From: Ichthyophonus hoferi
Lineage: Eukaryota; Opisthokonta; Ichthyosporea; Ichthyophonida; Ichthyophonidae
Length of the DNA stretch: 64,000 nt
Assembly: GCA_002751075.1 (NCBI GenBank)
Contig: NAOQ01000110.1
Coordinates: forward strand, 68,209 to 132,208
Direction: 5' to 3'
Below, one piece after another: positions 38,826 through 52,100 of this stretch. The stretch's first letter is position 1; the number at the start of each line of letters is the position of its first letter. The notes under the pieces are model-generated. The model was not told the DNA's origin, made no database searches, and worked only from the letters and a program-made list of their open reading frames with translations. A program made the translations under genes and the position numbers.

Positions 38826-41800
38826 CACCTCAGTTTCTCCTTCTCTTAACCACACAACATAGACCACCTTTCATTTTAATATAATATAATATAATACAAT
38901 ATAATATAACATAATATAATATAAGACAATATAATATAATATAATATAATATAGTATAATATAATATAATATAAGACAATATAATATAATATAATATAAC
39001 ATAATATAATATAAGACAACATAATATAATATAATATAATATAATATAATATAATATAATATAATATAATATAATATAAGACAATATAATATATCATAAT
39101 ACACTATACTAGAATATACTATAGCATAATATACTGTAATATAACATATATATCAACACATACAACCCCTTGCATTACAACATAACCTCAATAATACCAT
39201 GATCATGATTCTTATCGTGTCTCAACATAACATACCATTACCACCAGCTACCTTATCCTACACAACTCTACCGCCCCACAGAAAATATAATACAGTTTTA
39301 AGTATCATTTTTCAAAAAATATATATACCTTAATGCGCAGGTTGTCCAATAATCGTCGCAGACCGTTGCCTATAGCAACCGAATTACTATCAACACTAGC
39401 CACTGTAAATACTCGTAACTGACAATTACGCCATGTACGATGTTGGCTGAGGAGGTGGCCCAGAAGGAGGAGGAGGCCCCCTTCCTGCACCACCCACCAG
39501 ATATCTATGTAGCCACTGCTCTTGGTGTTGACGTCCGGTAAGGTATCTAGGCCTTTGATGAACAGCATGGCTTTATTCTCTGCGCGGGACTGCGGGTAGG
39601 TATGTGTGTATGTGTGTGTGTATATATGTGTGTATGTGTATGCATGTAAGTAGGTAGGTAGATAGGTAAGTAGACAGGTAGGTAGGTATGTAAGATAGTA
39701 TGACAGTGTGAGTGTGTATGATAGTATATATAATAGTATAATAGTATAATAGTAGAATAATATGTATAATAGTATAATAGTATGTATGATGGTATAATAG
39801 TATGCATAATAGTATAATGGGATAATAGTATATATAATAGTATGTATAATAGGATAATAGTATGTATAATAATAGGATAATAGTATAATAGTATGTATAA
39901 TAGGATAATAATATGTATAATAATAGAATAATAGGATAATAGTATGTATAATAGTATAATAATATGTATAATAGTACGTATAATAGTATAATAATATGTA
40001 TAATATGATAGTATGTATGGTAGTATGTATGGTAGAATGTAAGATAGTATGCACAGAAAGCGTAAATGGAAAGTAGTAGATGACGTAATAGTAAATGAAG
40101 TAGTAATAGATGACTGACGTAATAGTAGATGCTGTAGTGAGCCAGGGAGAGGGACATATATGAAGGAAAACTAAAAAAAAAGTCATTGTAAAAATCCAAT
40201 AAGATTGGAGTGTTAAATCAGTACTGGGCACTACTATTGGTTACAAACCTTTTTGTGAGCCACTAAAAAGCTATTGGCTAACCTAGAAATAATCTATACT
40301 AATATGTGATTGCATTATATAAAATAACAGAGAAATGTACTTGGGTAAATTAAATAATATTACTTAGTCCTTAATAGGTATAAATAACCAATAAAGTATA
40401 AGATATAATAGATAAGATATAAGATAATAGATGGTGTATAAGATAATAGATAATATATAAGATAATAGATCATGTGTAAGATAATAGATAATGTATAAGA
40501 TAATAGATAATGTATAAGATACTAGATAATGTATAAGATACTAGATAATATACAAAATAATAATACTATATAAGTCGATAGATAATATATAGGATAATAG
40601 ATAATATATAAGATAATAGATAATATACAAACTAATAATACTATATAAATCAATAGATAATATACAAACTAATAATAATATATGTCAATAGATAATATAT
40701 AAGATAATAGAATAAATATATTATATATTATGTGTTATATATTCTACATATTTTGACATAGATTACTGCTAGAACCTAGCCAATAGTATTGAAGAGATAT
40801 AAGGAAGCAATATATTATCCTATTGCAACAGATATAGCACCATTATGTGGTAGTGTAGATACATTACACGCCTACTCTCTCCTTCCCTCTCCCTCTCCCT
40901 CTCCCTCCTTCTCCATCCCTCTCCCTCTACCTGGGCAATGAGATTAACCAAGGGTCTGGCCAACACCCCGTTGATCTCTCTTTTCTCAGGCCATGCAGCT
41001 ATGATAGTATTAGGCTTGAGGGGGCCTAAGCCTGCAGTCTGAACTAGAATAGAGGTGCCAGTCTCGGCACTAGGCGCTACTACTACCTCGGCAAACCCAG
41101 AGAGCTTGTGCGCCTACGTCACATGTTGTATACGTCAGGATTCTTTCCATTAGTATATGTATATGTAGATGTAGACGTAATAGGATAGAAATTGTAACAA
41201 TAATTACCAATCATATTAAACAAAAATTCCTTTTTCTAGCAATACATATATACATACATAGATTACTATACAGTAAGCCAGCATTGCGATCAAAGTGCAT
41301 ACCTAATATAATATGGTATACAGGAATTATTCTCAAGTTGAATCATGACTACATAGGTTTGATAATTAATTTCTAATATTTGATTAATAGCAGATAATAA
41401 ACAGTTAGAACATAAATTATATTATAAAAAGAAACAGTTAATTAAATAAGAAATAATTGCAACGAATTACAATGTTTTATTGTATAGTAAACCTTTATAT
41501 TAGCTATTACATTAACATTTCTATACACATTACGTAAGGCAGGAGTGTATTGTATTGGTAAGGAGTGGACAATAATAAATGAATACAATACAAACCTGTA
41601 GATTCTCTTGCAATATAGCCTTGCGGACATTTGACTTATGAAACATGTCGGTGGACTTATCTTCCTCACTCTTGGCTATCACATTACCAGCTATAATCAA
41701 CCCGCCCTTAGAGGACGACTTGGTAAGCATACGTACAAAGCTCAGCAGTGAGTGTTGCTCGCGGTCCAATGTGTGGTCATCTGTCATACGGAGCATTACA

Positions 41801-44800
41801 AGGACCTACATGTGGGTGTATATAAGCATTAGTGCTGTTATTACTATTATTATTTATTTATTATTATTAATATTATTATTATTGTACTCCGCCTTACCCA
41901 CCCCCACCATCTCTCCCAATACTACTATATTACTATAGACATATACATACATACATACATACTACTATATTACTATACACATATACATACATACATACTG
42001 ACTACTATACATACATACATACATACTACTATATTACTATAGACATATACATACATACATACATACTACTATATTACTATAGACATATACATACATACAT
42101 ACATACTACTATATTACTATACACATATACATACATACATACTGACTACTATACATACATACATACATACTACTATATTACTATAGACATATACATACAT
42201 ACATACATACTGACTACTATGCATACATACATATACGTACTTGTGGACGCCAGGCTACGGGTTCATCGTCTTGCTCGCCTGTGGTAGCCTTACTATCTAC
42301 ACTATTCTTACTATCCTTCTTCTGTTTCCTAATAGGTGGAGGAGTATTCATGTCATTACTTTGTTCCCCTACTACTTGTGCATCTATTGGCTCTATATCA
42401 GCGTCTGTGTCTTTATCCTTATCTATCACTTCACCTGCTGATTGAGTGAGTTGCAGGCGATTGTAGGCTGCTTCCATCGTCACCTTCTCGGCGTCTACTA
42501 AGGCCTAGTGAAGAGAGAGAGGGAGGGAGGAGAGTCAATATTTAGGGCCAGGTGGGCTGTAAACATATATCCTATTTGCTGATATATCAGAGCATTCGCG
42601 TATACTGTTGGAATAATACACCCTTTTTATAGTGTGAACTATCTACAATGTATGTATTAGAAAGATAATGCCTATACCTACCAGTAGCTAGCATTTAATT
42701 TGTAAAAAACTAAAAAAAATTAATAATAGTATACAGACAATACGCCGCCATAACAACAACAACAACAACAACAACGATAATCGTTGTATAATGGCAACCA
42801 TTATAGGTAGTATGGACATATATGCACGCATACCATACACATATGCATATATATATATAGGTCTATACCTGTAATGCTAGATGCATCTTTAATCCTCTCA
42901 CGCCATGGCCCCAGATATTGGCATCACTCCTGACCTCAATGTAGATAGCTAATAGGACAAAACAGAAAGATGCAATCAGAGCGGCCCACCATTGGATAAG
43001 GAACATTATCGCCATACACAGCAGAAATCCAGGCAAAGCTGTGAAGAATTTGTGATAGAACCGAAAGCTTGGCCGCCACGAGGGAGACCCAAGCACAGTC
43101 ATTAGGAAGCAAGAGAAGTTCACTGCAGCATAGTTTAAGAGGTATAGCATAGTCACTATGGTAGCGATAATGTCAAGGTTGGGTATAAATATAAACGGGA
43201 GAGCCACAATCATAGACCCCGCTAGTGCATACGGAGGGATCCCTCGTGAGTTTTCCTGTATGTGGCGAGAAAGAGGAGAGGGAGAGGGAGCATGTGTGTT
43301 TGCGTGTAATGTGTGCATATATCATGGGCTTATTGTAATTCAGATGAAGTACTAATGAGAAAGAATAGAGGGAAGAAGAGGCGTGTTTGTGCAGCATATG
43401 TACATATGTATGTATATATGTGTGTATAGGGTAGGGGATAGTAGGATAGGGTAGGCTATATATGAGTATGCATGTATGTGGATGGGTAGATGCATAAGTA
43501 TGTAAGATAACGTCGGGGGAAGGTCAGACAACCACATGAGATGGTAATAAGTTGTGGTACCCTGTATGTAGTGGGCTTAGGTGTTGAAGCATGTGTGAGA
43601 CGTTACAACCATTCTTTAATTAATGAATTATTTGTATTAGAATATAAAACATATTCCGTTTCTTTCTTTCTTATCTGCTATTAATAAATACTAAGAATTA
43701 TTTAGTTTACATGCATGATAGCAAAAAAATTATCAACCAAACTTACGTAGTAATAATTCAAATTGTGCTTAATTTCTGCATACCATAGTACACTAAGTAT
43801 ACAGTTTGATCCTAATTCAGTCTCACCGCAATACATGTGTTTAGAATGATATAAATTAACCACTATTGTTGAGACAGGCTTCTAGGTTTTTTTAAGTTTA
43901 CACTGCAACTCAGCATCTAACATGCGTCATTGGCACGGTAACGGCTTAAGAATAACTAAAACTAAAGACAGGGAATATTATCTTTACGCTATAATTTATT
44001 GTTTCAAAAATATTTCTATATACTGCAAACTAAATATATTTCATTTTGTTAAGTTTTTACCACCTATCCAGATGAGAGCATTGGCTTGTCCTATAGGTTA
44101 CTGTATTCCTATTTATTCGCATTTTAGCTCCATTGTATGCTGAGTCATTCCCGTATTATATTTAGGAATAATAGTTTAAGTGGTCAGGATTAAGAACGTA
44201 TATTAAAACCAAAATCTAAATTTAAAAAATATTTCCAATGTAATAACCTGAGTGAATGGTCAAAGAGATGGACAAGATAATGCCGTTTACTGTATATGTG
44301 TATGTATATGTATATATCTACTAAGGAGGTATATAATACAGGTTGTAATATGCATAAAGATATGTGTAGGGCTATGGGAAAGATAGTCTATACTCCATGT
44401 TATTTATGATATGTAGGTAGGAGGAGGATGGTATAATCTCTGTAGATATGAATATGAGTGGGCTGGCGTGCACAATAATTTATAGATGGGCATATATATA
44501 TATTTATCCTCCATACCCTCTCCTCTCTCTCTCTCTTTCCCTCTCTCTCCCTCTTTGCACCCACCTGATCCAATCTCAAGCATTGTGGAAAAGGTAGTAG
44601 TCTTTCCTCAGCAATAATCTTTAAAATAGCCTGAGACAGTTCCAGATACTCAATAGCCGCCGACAACGGGACTAAGATTAAACCCAACAAGGGAATCCAT
44701 TCTGTAGGCCAACCTACTTTCTCAAACAAAAGATAATGCTCTTTGAGTGTCTCTCTTGGTGCTACTGAACCTAGAAAGCAAAGAATAAGAATATAGAAGC

Positions 44801-45854
44801 TAGCGGATGTTAGTATAGCTCCGAATGCACCCAGAGGCATAGATCGGCTGGGGTTTTTTAACATATGTGCATTACCAGCGCCACGGAAAATACCAATAAA
44901 ACATGGAAAGATAAAAGTCAATATTCTGTTGTAGGAATATCCTTGATCGAAATCTGGGCCAAAATTATTGATAAAGTTAGTAGAGCTTAGACCAGTTACT
45001 GGAAGGTATGTATCGTTAACGTGAACAAAATGAAGTCCAGTTGCCCAGCCACCAAGTGTAGCGAAGAAACCGATAAAAGATGATAGATAGGCACCAAGTA
45101 ATACAACTAGAATAAGCATAGAGATGGGTGCTGTGAGCTTATGGCCCACATACATGGCAGCCCAGAGGACTATGTAAATACATATTCCAAACATTAATTG
45201 ATCAGTATAGGAAGACCCTGTGATATGGTGACCAATCTTGTCCCCCAGAACATGATGCAGTGACTCGGTAAATCCGACAATTTCAACACATGCCATCACT
45301 GTAAGGCCAAGGAAGTACAATATACTGAAGGAGCCACCGATAGAAGCACCTAAACTCCGTGTAAGTAAGCGATATACACCACCGTCACCGGATGGCACAC
45401 CGTTGCTAACCAGGGCGGATACTGATGAGGCTGTTAGTCCTGCAGCTATGGCTGACATAAGAACTGAAAAAACACACAGACCTATACCTGCTTGTCCCAC
45501 TACTTCTCCAAACCGCAAAAAGATAATGACACCCCACATCATTAGACATGTTGGTTTATATACACCTAAAAAGGTGCCCATCAGATGTGAATCATCCTCT
45601 ATATCTTTATCTTCCTTCTCTGCAAACAGGTTGCTCACGTATTGGCCTGGCGCTTCATTGATGTTTACAGCCATTGATGGCCTTGCTGCATTAGATGTCC
45701 TTCCACCAGTGTAAGAAGCTGTTGAGCCTTGAGCCCCATTATATGAAATGACGGAGGCAACAGGCTTATGTTTGGTTTTGTTAATGGTAAAGCGACCCTT
45801 TTTGGCTGCTCTTTTGGACGAGCCCGAATAGACTTCGTCATCAGCTTCACTCAT
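36681..45854 (-). CDS. KCC-like cation-chloride cotransporter (SLC12 family), 9 exons
   Basis: Predicted plasma-membrane electroneutral cation-Cl cotransporter for cell volume and chloride control. Minus-strand exons: 45854-44565, 43255-42869, 42504-42241, 41805-41596, 41113-40931, 39589-39329, 38087-37839, 37611-37252 and 36932-36681; all in phase, about 1,151 aa. Exon 1 alone codes the cytoplasmic N-terminus and TM1-TM8; exon 2 codes TM9-TM12; the rest is the cytoplasmic domain. The C-terminus is clearly KCC: Y-I-D-I-W-W-V-V-Q-E-G-G, H-R-T-W-R-N-C-Q-L-R-V-F-T-V, H-V-V-E-M, and an end with E-D-Y-M, L-T-E-S-L and I-S-V-F. The long KCC TM5-TM6 loop is shortened. At positions that bind K+ in KCC1, TM1 has Met-Met (105-106), TM3 has Glu191 for Tyr, and TM6 keeps Pro317 but has Ile320 for Thr; the Gly-Ile next to the chloride site is kept. 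Substrate may therefore differ. Some TM parts recall SLC12A8, but the tail fits KCC. Confidence 0.9.
36985..37190 (-). mobile_element. Family M element, copy 2 (-), partial
   Basis: The reverse complement carries the gactgaatt, acctaatataatatggta and ctaatatttg landmarks and a ccccgtctc block matching the acgggg end. It lies in the last intron of the KCC-like gene, inverted relative to the copy 350 bp away. Confidence 0.6.
38090..38165. repeat. GA-rich tract in KCC intron
   Basis: A (ga)n then G-rich run directly upstream of exon 7 on the minus strand. There it forms a long pyrimidine tract ahead of the acceptor. Confidence 0.8.
38430..38640. repeat. (tatag)n pentamer tract
   Basis: Diverged pentanucleotide array in intron 6 of the KCC-like gene. 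The tyrosine/isoleucine-rich frames through it are artefacts. Confidence 0.85.
38785..39115. repeat. (TA)n and (ATATA)n tract
   Basis: A (ta)n run (38,787-38,821) is followed by 230 bp of almost pure atataatataatacaat pentamers, all within intron 6 of the KCC-like gene. Three overlapping minus frames of 73-84 codons here are repeat artefacts. Confidence 0.9.
39598..40045. repeat. tgtatgtg and (atagtataat)n tract in KCC intron 5
   Basis: First a (tatgtgtg)n / (taggtagg)n stretch (39,598-39,690), then about 330 bp of atagtataatagtatgtataat units. The 200-300-codon minus frames crossing it extend from real exon 6 into repeat and should not be read as protein. Confidence 0.85.
40380..40745. repeat. 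Minisatellite of agataatagataatgtata type
   Basis: Units of roughly 16-20 bp (ataagataatagataatatat and variants with ctagat) repeated about twenty times in intron 5 of the KCC-like gene. Confidence 0.85.
41268..41425 (-). mobile_element. Family M element, copy 3 (-), partial
   Basis: The block gcatacctaatataatatgg, then acaggaatta and acataggtttgataat is nearly the same as the copies at 37.1 and 59.8 kb. Only the middle to end of the element is present. Intronic in the KCC-like gene. Confidence 0.6.
41930..42235. repeat. Higher-order catacata/ctactatattactata minisatellite
   Basis: Alternating (catacata)n and a constant ctactatattactatagacatat block form units of about 43-45 bp, repeated six to seven times. 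Some units carry an extra actgactactata block. It abuts exon 3 of the KCC-like gene within about 10 bp of the donor. Confidence 0.85.
43570..43995 (+). mobile_element. Family M element, copy 4 (+), near full length
   Basis: It carries the whole landmark series from ttaattaatgaattatttgta to ggcttaag..aaagacaggg, starting near gggcttaggtgttgaag. It lies in intron 1 of the KCC-like gene, on the strand opposite to the gene. Confidence 0.65.
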
Positions 45855-48800
45855 GTTTCTAATGTCGCCCGTTTGTCAACTCAAAGTACCTTTAATTTGG
45901 CTGATAAGATATTAGAATTTATGTTTTTATATCGAAATTATAACGCTAAGAGGTCCGAAAAGACACTTGTAAAGCTATAACACAACATACATATATATAT
46001 AATAAGCAAAATAATTTTATTGTGCCAAGTTCAAAATAGTAGAGTGCGCCTAGATCAATAGTGTGAGAATAGCTCTAAATAAACTGTCCAATAGAATCGC
46101 CTATAATGTGCTAAATGCATATCCATCTCCCTATTGGTGAGGCTATTTTAAGTAGTTGTTGCAAATCAAAATATTGATTACTGATATTATAATATAATCA
46201 CCAATTTAATTATGTGTACTATATATTAATTTTAATAAATAATATATGGCCACTAGTATCAATATTTATTATTGGTTTAATTTTGTGAGATTATTTTTGG
46301 CCTCATAAATTTATCAGAAATATATCGGGGGACACTGAGTTCTATTGGAGATGATCTTCTGGTAATCTACTAAACCATGTTAGTCAGGGGAGCCTTTAAT
46401 TTCTTACTAGGTGCTGTGTCGTATATGTGATAACTACTCAATGTGGTTGTAGATAAGATAAACGGTTACGGTATACTAACATTAGGAGAAGCAACACGAG
46501 GCTTGACTAGTTGAAGTATCTAGATTATGTTCTTTTGAGTCTTTAGAAACTACAGACATAATATGAATACATAGAAAAATACATTGAGTTCCAAAATATA
46601 ATTTTTTATAACTAGTCTTAATAATGATATTTTTTATGCAATTAAATAGCGGCATATGATTCAACTAACTCGATCCCTTCCTTATTGTATGAGGCCATGT
46701 GTTCATGCTTCTTTCGCTACAAATTAGTTTTGCGTATTTTAATGATATTATACCAAATGTCTTATAAAGATCTTTATTGGTCAATACAATTCACAGAAGA
46801 TCACCTGATCCATCGAGATTGTCTGATCCTCTTAAAAATATAATACTATTGAGTCCTCATTTGGATACCCTCGTTACCTAACTCTTACGTGCTCAGTGAA
46901 ACGTTACAACAAGCTCTATTGAATTAAAAAATGATCAATCACTAATTTATCGATACCTAATATAGTATCTTATTTAAGTATCTTTAGACTGAAATTATTT
47001 TCATAAATTGAGTAACAAGCTCTGAACCAATAAGAACATATCATTTACAAAGATTTTCCTATTAAACTTAACTAGGAAAGAACGTATTTTTTTTCCATAA
47101 TAATAAGCAAATATAGTAAAAACAAGTCAAGAACTGAACCTCAAAAGTGCATTGAAAGCTTTGGTTCCAACAAAAAAATTATTGGGCAATCTGCAACTAC
47201 GCAGAAAAGCTTAAAAGTGATGAGGTTTCTATTCTGCCAATATAGTATTGTATCGGATGTTCCTATGTTCTAGAAGTTTAAGTGTATGTTTTCTTAGGAT
47301 AACTATCATCAGGGAGTGAATAAATTATTGTTCCATTAAGTTCTTCCTGAAGTTCACGCTTTTGGTCAAATGTGAGTAAAGCCTTTAATGTATTACCTAG
47401 AAGTGTAGTATATATTGGGTAGCTATTATCTATGTCCCATTATGAATATATAGCGATTGTTTCTATACTAGAAGATAGACTAATATCATATTCTACTAGT
47501 TGGCTTTCTAAATTAGTATCTTTTATAGGTTTCTAGCTTTTGAAATGCACCTGACATAATATATATATATCCGGAATTTATAAATAAAAGTGAGATAATA
47601 TTGCTAACATGACTGGACAGCCATATCTGTATTTTAACTTTGTATATATACATTTTGATGCTTCAAGACAGATTTGATGCTAATCGTTAAAAATACCACC
47701 AACTTCTTATTTAGAGGTGTAGATGATTAAGAATGAACACATCTGTCTATCGATTTCAAAATCATTAACCAGTGAAAACATGGCTCAGCTAACAAAAATG
47801 TTATACCAGATTTTAGCCAAGAAAGATAGGAATTTTGACGTGTGATACAGAAAAAGTGTTAAAACAAAAATATTTAACAAATTTGGATGTCTTTATATAA
47901 CTATAATTATTTAATGTCAGCTATCGTTTATGGTGTTTTGAATAACACCACCTCTCTAATCAGAAGGAATAATAATCCTAATTACTGGGAATACCCAAAT
48001 CAAAATGACTCGTTTAAATGCTGTCCTACCTCGAGACCAATGATTTGGAATTTGTTCTCGGCCCGAAATATACCGAAAAGGGGGACTATAATGGTATTTC
48101 CTGGTTTAGGATAACTGTCACGATGGTTTCTAATGATATTTTATCCCCTTTTATAATAAATTATTATTGGCTTTACATTAAAAAGTAACCAATATAAGGA
48201 GACTGGGTAACAAACCACTCAGAAGGCTCAATTCAGCAACTTTACATTTTACCAAAACATATGTAATAACACATTGGATACTCCAAAAATCATTTATCTC
48301 TTCCATACAACTATTTTTTTAGACAACGCTAACACAAACATCAATTAATACTTATGTGTAAATACAATTCATTGCAATGAAGGCCAGGCATTGACATTTT
48401 GTAACTAATAAATTCTTGCTCAAGAAAATTACCAATTCTTCAATGGAGTATGTTATATATATATTAGTAACTTGATCGGTGTAATCAGACTAGATGTAAA
48501 GTTCTTTTGTACCCGTAAGTAAAGTAGCAGTCACTCATTTTTAAAGTTCAAAAGTAATTTATTGTTTTCTGTTTAGCTTTTATAGCTGTAAAAATCATAT
48601 TTTTCTGTACACTTTGTTTGTGTTACTAGAGTGCATATAACAATTTAAAAACTTTAAATGCCATAATTATAATTAAAATTAACAGTAAGAATTCTAAGCC
48701 AATAAATTAATCTATAATAATTGTTTTTCATTGGAGAAAGCAAATGCAATAAAATAATAGTAGCCAATGTTAACCTATTTTCGGTGCGGAATATTTAAAA

Positions 48801-49142
48801 GTGAGCCACATATTTACAGTCATTGGATATTAGCGCACCCGATTTATTATGATTTTAGTTTGACCAGACTTCAATAATTGGCACCAAAACTGACGGCTAT
48901 GCTTGCATACGATCTATATGCGTTTATATTATAATTAACCTTCCATTTATAGAGTACATCACATATACTTTCTTTATTTTTTACTTTACAGGAGGTGGTT
49001 TTCAATATAGAATTTTAAATTAGTGCAAACAGTTTAAACCTTTTTTTACAGTGATAACTAATTATCATACTAATATTATTCTTATCATAAATACAACATC
49101 AGTTCAACCGCCCATTCAACGCACACCCAATAGCGTATAATT
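45855..49142. other. Divergent spacer between KCC-like gene and ILK
   Basis: No supported gene. It includes family C (46.75-46.95 kb), A (47.04-47.17 kb) and B (47.3-47.53 kb) repeat remnants. A 75-codon plus frame at 47,887-48,114 is unrecognised. Both promoters must lie here, but no motif was assigned. Confidence 0.5.
46750..47535. repeat. Composite of dispersed repeats C, A (-) and B
   Basis: 46,780-46,880 matches 61,830-61,925 (attgtctgatc, then ctattgagtcctcatttg versus ctattgtgtcctcatttg). 47,040-47,170 is the reverse complement of 31,440-31,510. 47,320-47,530 matches family B at 28.8 and 29.6 kb. Finding all three side by side suggests one larger, rearranged element. Confidence 0.5.
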
Positions 49143-52100
49143 ATGGACCCTTTCACTGCAGCCCAGGGGGGTGATAAAATAATGATCCAACGCTATATTG
49201 ACAAAGCTACTGAGGCGGACATCTGGTGAGTGTAAAAACTGCGTGGCATATGTAGGATGCTGGTAGAGTATTATATGAAGCCTAATTCATATACGCTTAC
49301 ACATTTAAACAACTGTATCATTCTAGAAAAAAAAAACCCCTAAAAACAAAATAAAAACAAATTATTTAACAATGACGCGTTTAACATGTATAAAAATATT
49401 TAAATACGCGGAGGTAATGATGAGGATATGCACAGGTAAACACTTGAAAGTATTACATTAGTTGGCATTATTGTGAGAATATATATATATATATATAATA
49501 TACATTTAAATCACCTAATCCCATCCTTTTTTGGCGGTATTTTTACATATTTACTTACTTGTTGTATAAATTATTGGCGTCATGTATGGTGTGGATGTAT
49601 ATATAGCGTATATATATGTTTATGCAGACATACACACATACAAACATGTAAATAAATAATAAATAAAACAAGTGTAACTCATATATATGTACAAACGTTA
49701 TCCAATTGCCCATTGTATAAATTATTTAAATATTATAAAATAAATAGAATATAATGTTATTATCATATATGAGATTATATTATGTTCTATACTAATAGCA
49801 TTGTATTATAATACATGTTTTTTATACCATAGTTACTTAAATGGATATAGCAGACCTCCTTAATCTATTATAGACAGATATACTCATTGTATTATAATGG
49901 AAAACGAGTAGTAACCGTTGCTTGCTAGACATATACATAGTCCCTGTCTTGATCCTCTTTGGTTTTTCTAATATTATTTATGCGGGCTTCATTGAAACGG
50001 GAATATACAGGGTAAACATAATATACCCTGTCTTTATCTTAAGCCCTTATCTTAAGAATGATGCATGTTAGGTGGCGGACTATAGTGTCAACAAAACTAG
50101 ATGTCCCGTCTCAACCACGTAGTAGTCAATTAATACTTTTTCAAACATGTTTTATCCAGTGGGACTGAATTCCCACTAAAACGTATACCTAATATAATAC
50201 AGTATACATGAATTAATCTCAATTTGAATTATTATTACCTAGGTGTAATAAATAGTTTTTTCTATTATTATACATGTTAGCTAAGTAATATTTAATAATG
50301 ATTAATAACATATAACAAACAAATATAATATATCATATATTCAAATACAACTAAACAAAGAAGCATTATAACGGATTAAACATGTTTCCACAAGCCTTAT
50401 AGTATCCTGATTTCATATATACTAATGCAGTAACTATGGTTACAGTGATGAACATGGATTCTCATTGGTTCATTGGGCGGCTTGGAATAACCACGGAGAA
50501 CTATTGGCCCTTTTAAAAGATAATAAATTTGATATGAAGGTAATGTGGTATTGATCGTGGAGGTGAAGGAAGAGGTGTTATGATGCATGTATGTATGTGT
50601 GTATGTATCTATGTATGTATGTATAGTAAGTATGATACCAACTACCCCACTAAGTTGAATTAGCAATTTTAATGTATATATAATAACATAATATATATTA
50701 ATGTAACAGTAACAGATATAGTAATATACCACATATATGAGAATGTGTTTGATAAAATCATATGTTTTTTTTTTTTTGTGACTTGTGTTAATTATCTAAA
50801 CCGTTGTAAACATGATCCTATATGATTTGATGGGATGGCTTAGAGAGGTACGTGTGTCAATTTAAAACGTGTAGGAAAGGCATGTGATTAACCCATATGT
50901 TTTTAAAAAAGACAAAATATTTAGTGGAACATGTGATCCGTTACAATGATTTCTTATTTATTTATTTGTATTAGAATAAAATATATTCAATTTATTTATT
51001 ATCAGTTATTAATTAAATAGTAGAAATTATTTATCAAACCTAAGTAGTGATAATTCAGCTTGAGATTACTTCTTGTATATCATACTGTATTAGGTGTACA
51101 CTTTAATCCGAATTCAGTCTCAGCGCATCACATGTGTTTATAATAGTATCAATTAATCATTATGTGGTTGAAACGGGGCTAGTTTTGCTTACACTACAGT
51201 TCACCAAATGATATACGTCATTATCAGGCTAACAACTTAAAATAAAAGTAAGGTATATGTATATTATGTTTATCTAATATTTTATCATTCTAATAACTAT
51301 AAATACCATAAAGAGGACATGATTAAAGACCAATAAACACGGAGTGTCTAACAGATAATACAAACAGCTCCAAGGTATAGCACAGATGTATTATGGAAGG
51401 AGATATGTTATGGTGTAGATGGATATATAGATAATAATAATAATTGTTGTTTATTTGGTGCTATATGACAGAGACAAAACAACGGAGGAGATACGGCACT
51501 ACATATTGCTGCCTCTAAAGGATACTTGAAACTAACATCACTGGTTAGTTTATATTACATATATCATATGTGTACTATCCATTGCATAATATTGCAATTA
51601 TTAAACTTTTAAAAAGATTATGTTTAATCGCCTACATAAATCTTTTTATGTTTGTATATATGTATGTATATATTTATATATTTATATGGCATGCATTATG
51701 TGTATATTTGTATATTGTTAACTCTAAAGAACACTTGAAAATGAAATGCGCCTGGTTGGTTTACATAATATAGTAAATAAGAATAATCCTACCTAAATAA
51801 TATATATATAACGTAATATAATATATTACGTAAAATATATTGAAAGCTTTTATAAAATGATTTTTTTAAAAATACACACATAATGTAAATAATGTAGACA
51901 TATGCTTATATTAAGTAAATAAATAAATAAAGATAATTGATTAAATATTAAGTTATATTATTTGGATAGGAATAGATAAGTACACTAATGTATTATAGAG
52001 CATTGACATTTAAAATACACGTGGTTCAATCACACGCACTTAGAGTTAGATATTCAGGTAAGAAAATCAAGATACAAATATATATATTTATAAGGAGCAT

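Noticed and set aside
38830-39104. Three overlapping minus-strand frames rich in Tyr, Ile and Leu
   Set aside because: They are translations of an (atata)n-type array with no stop codons in several frames; no real protein signal.
39305-40231. 308-codon minus-strand frame
   Set aside because: Only 39,329-39,589 is real (KCC exon 6); the rest runs through intronic repeat.
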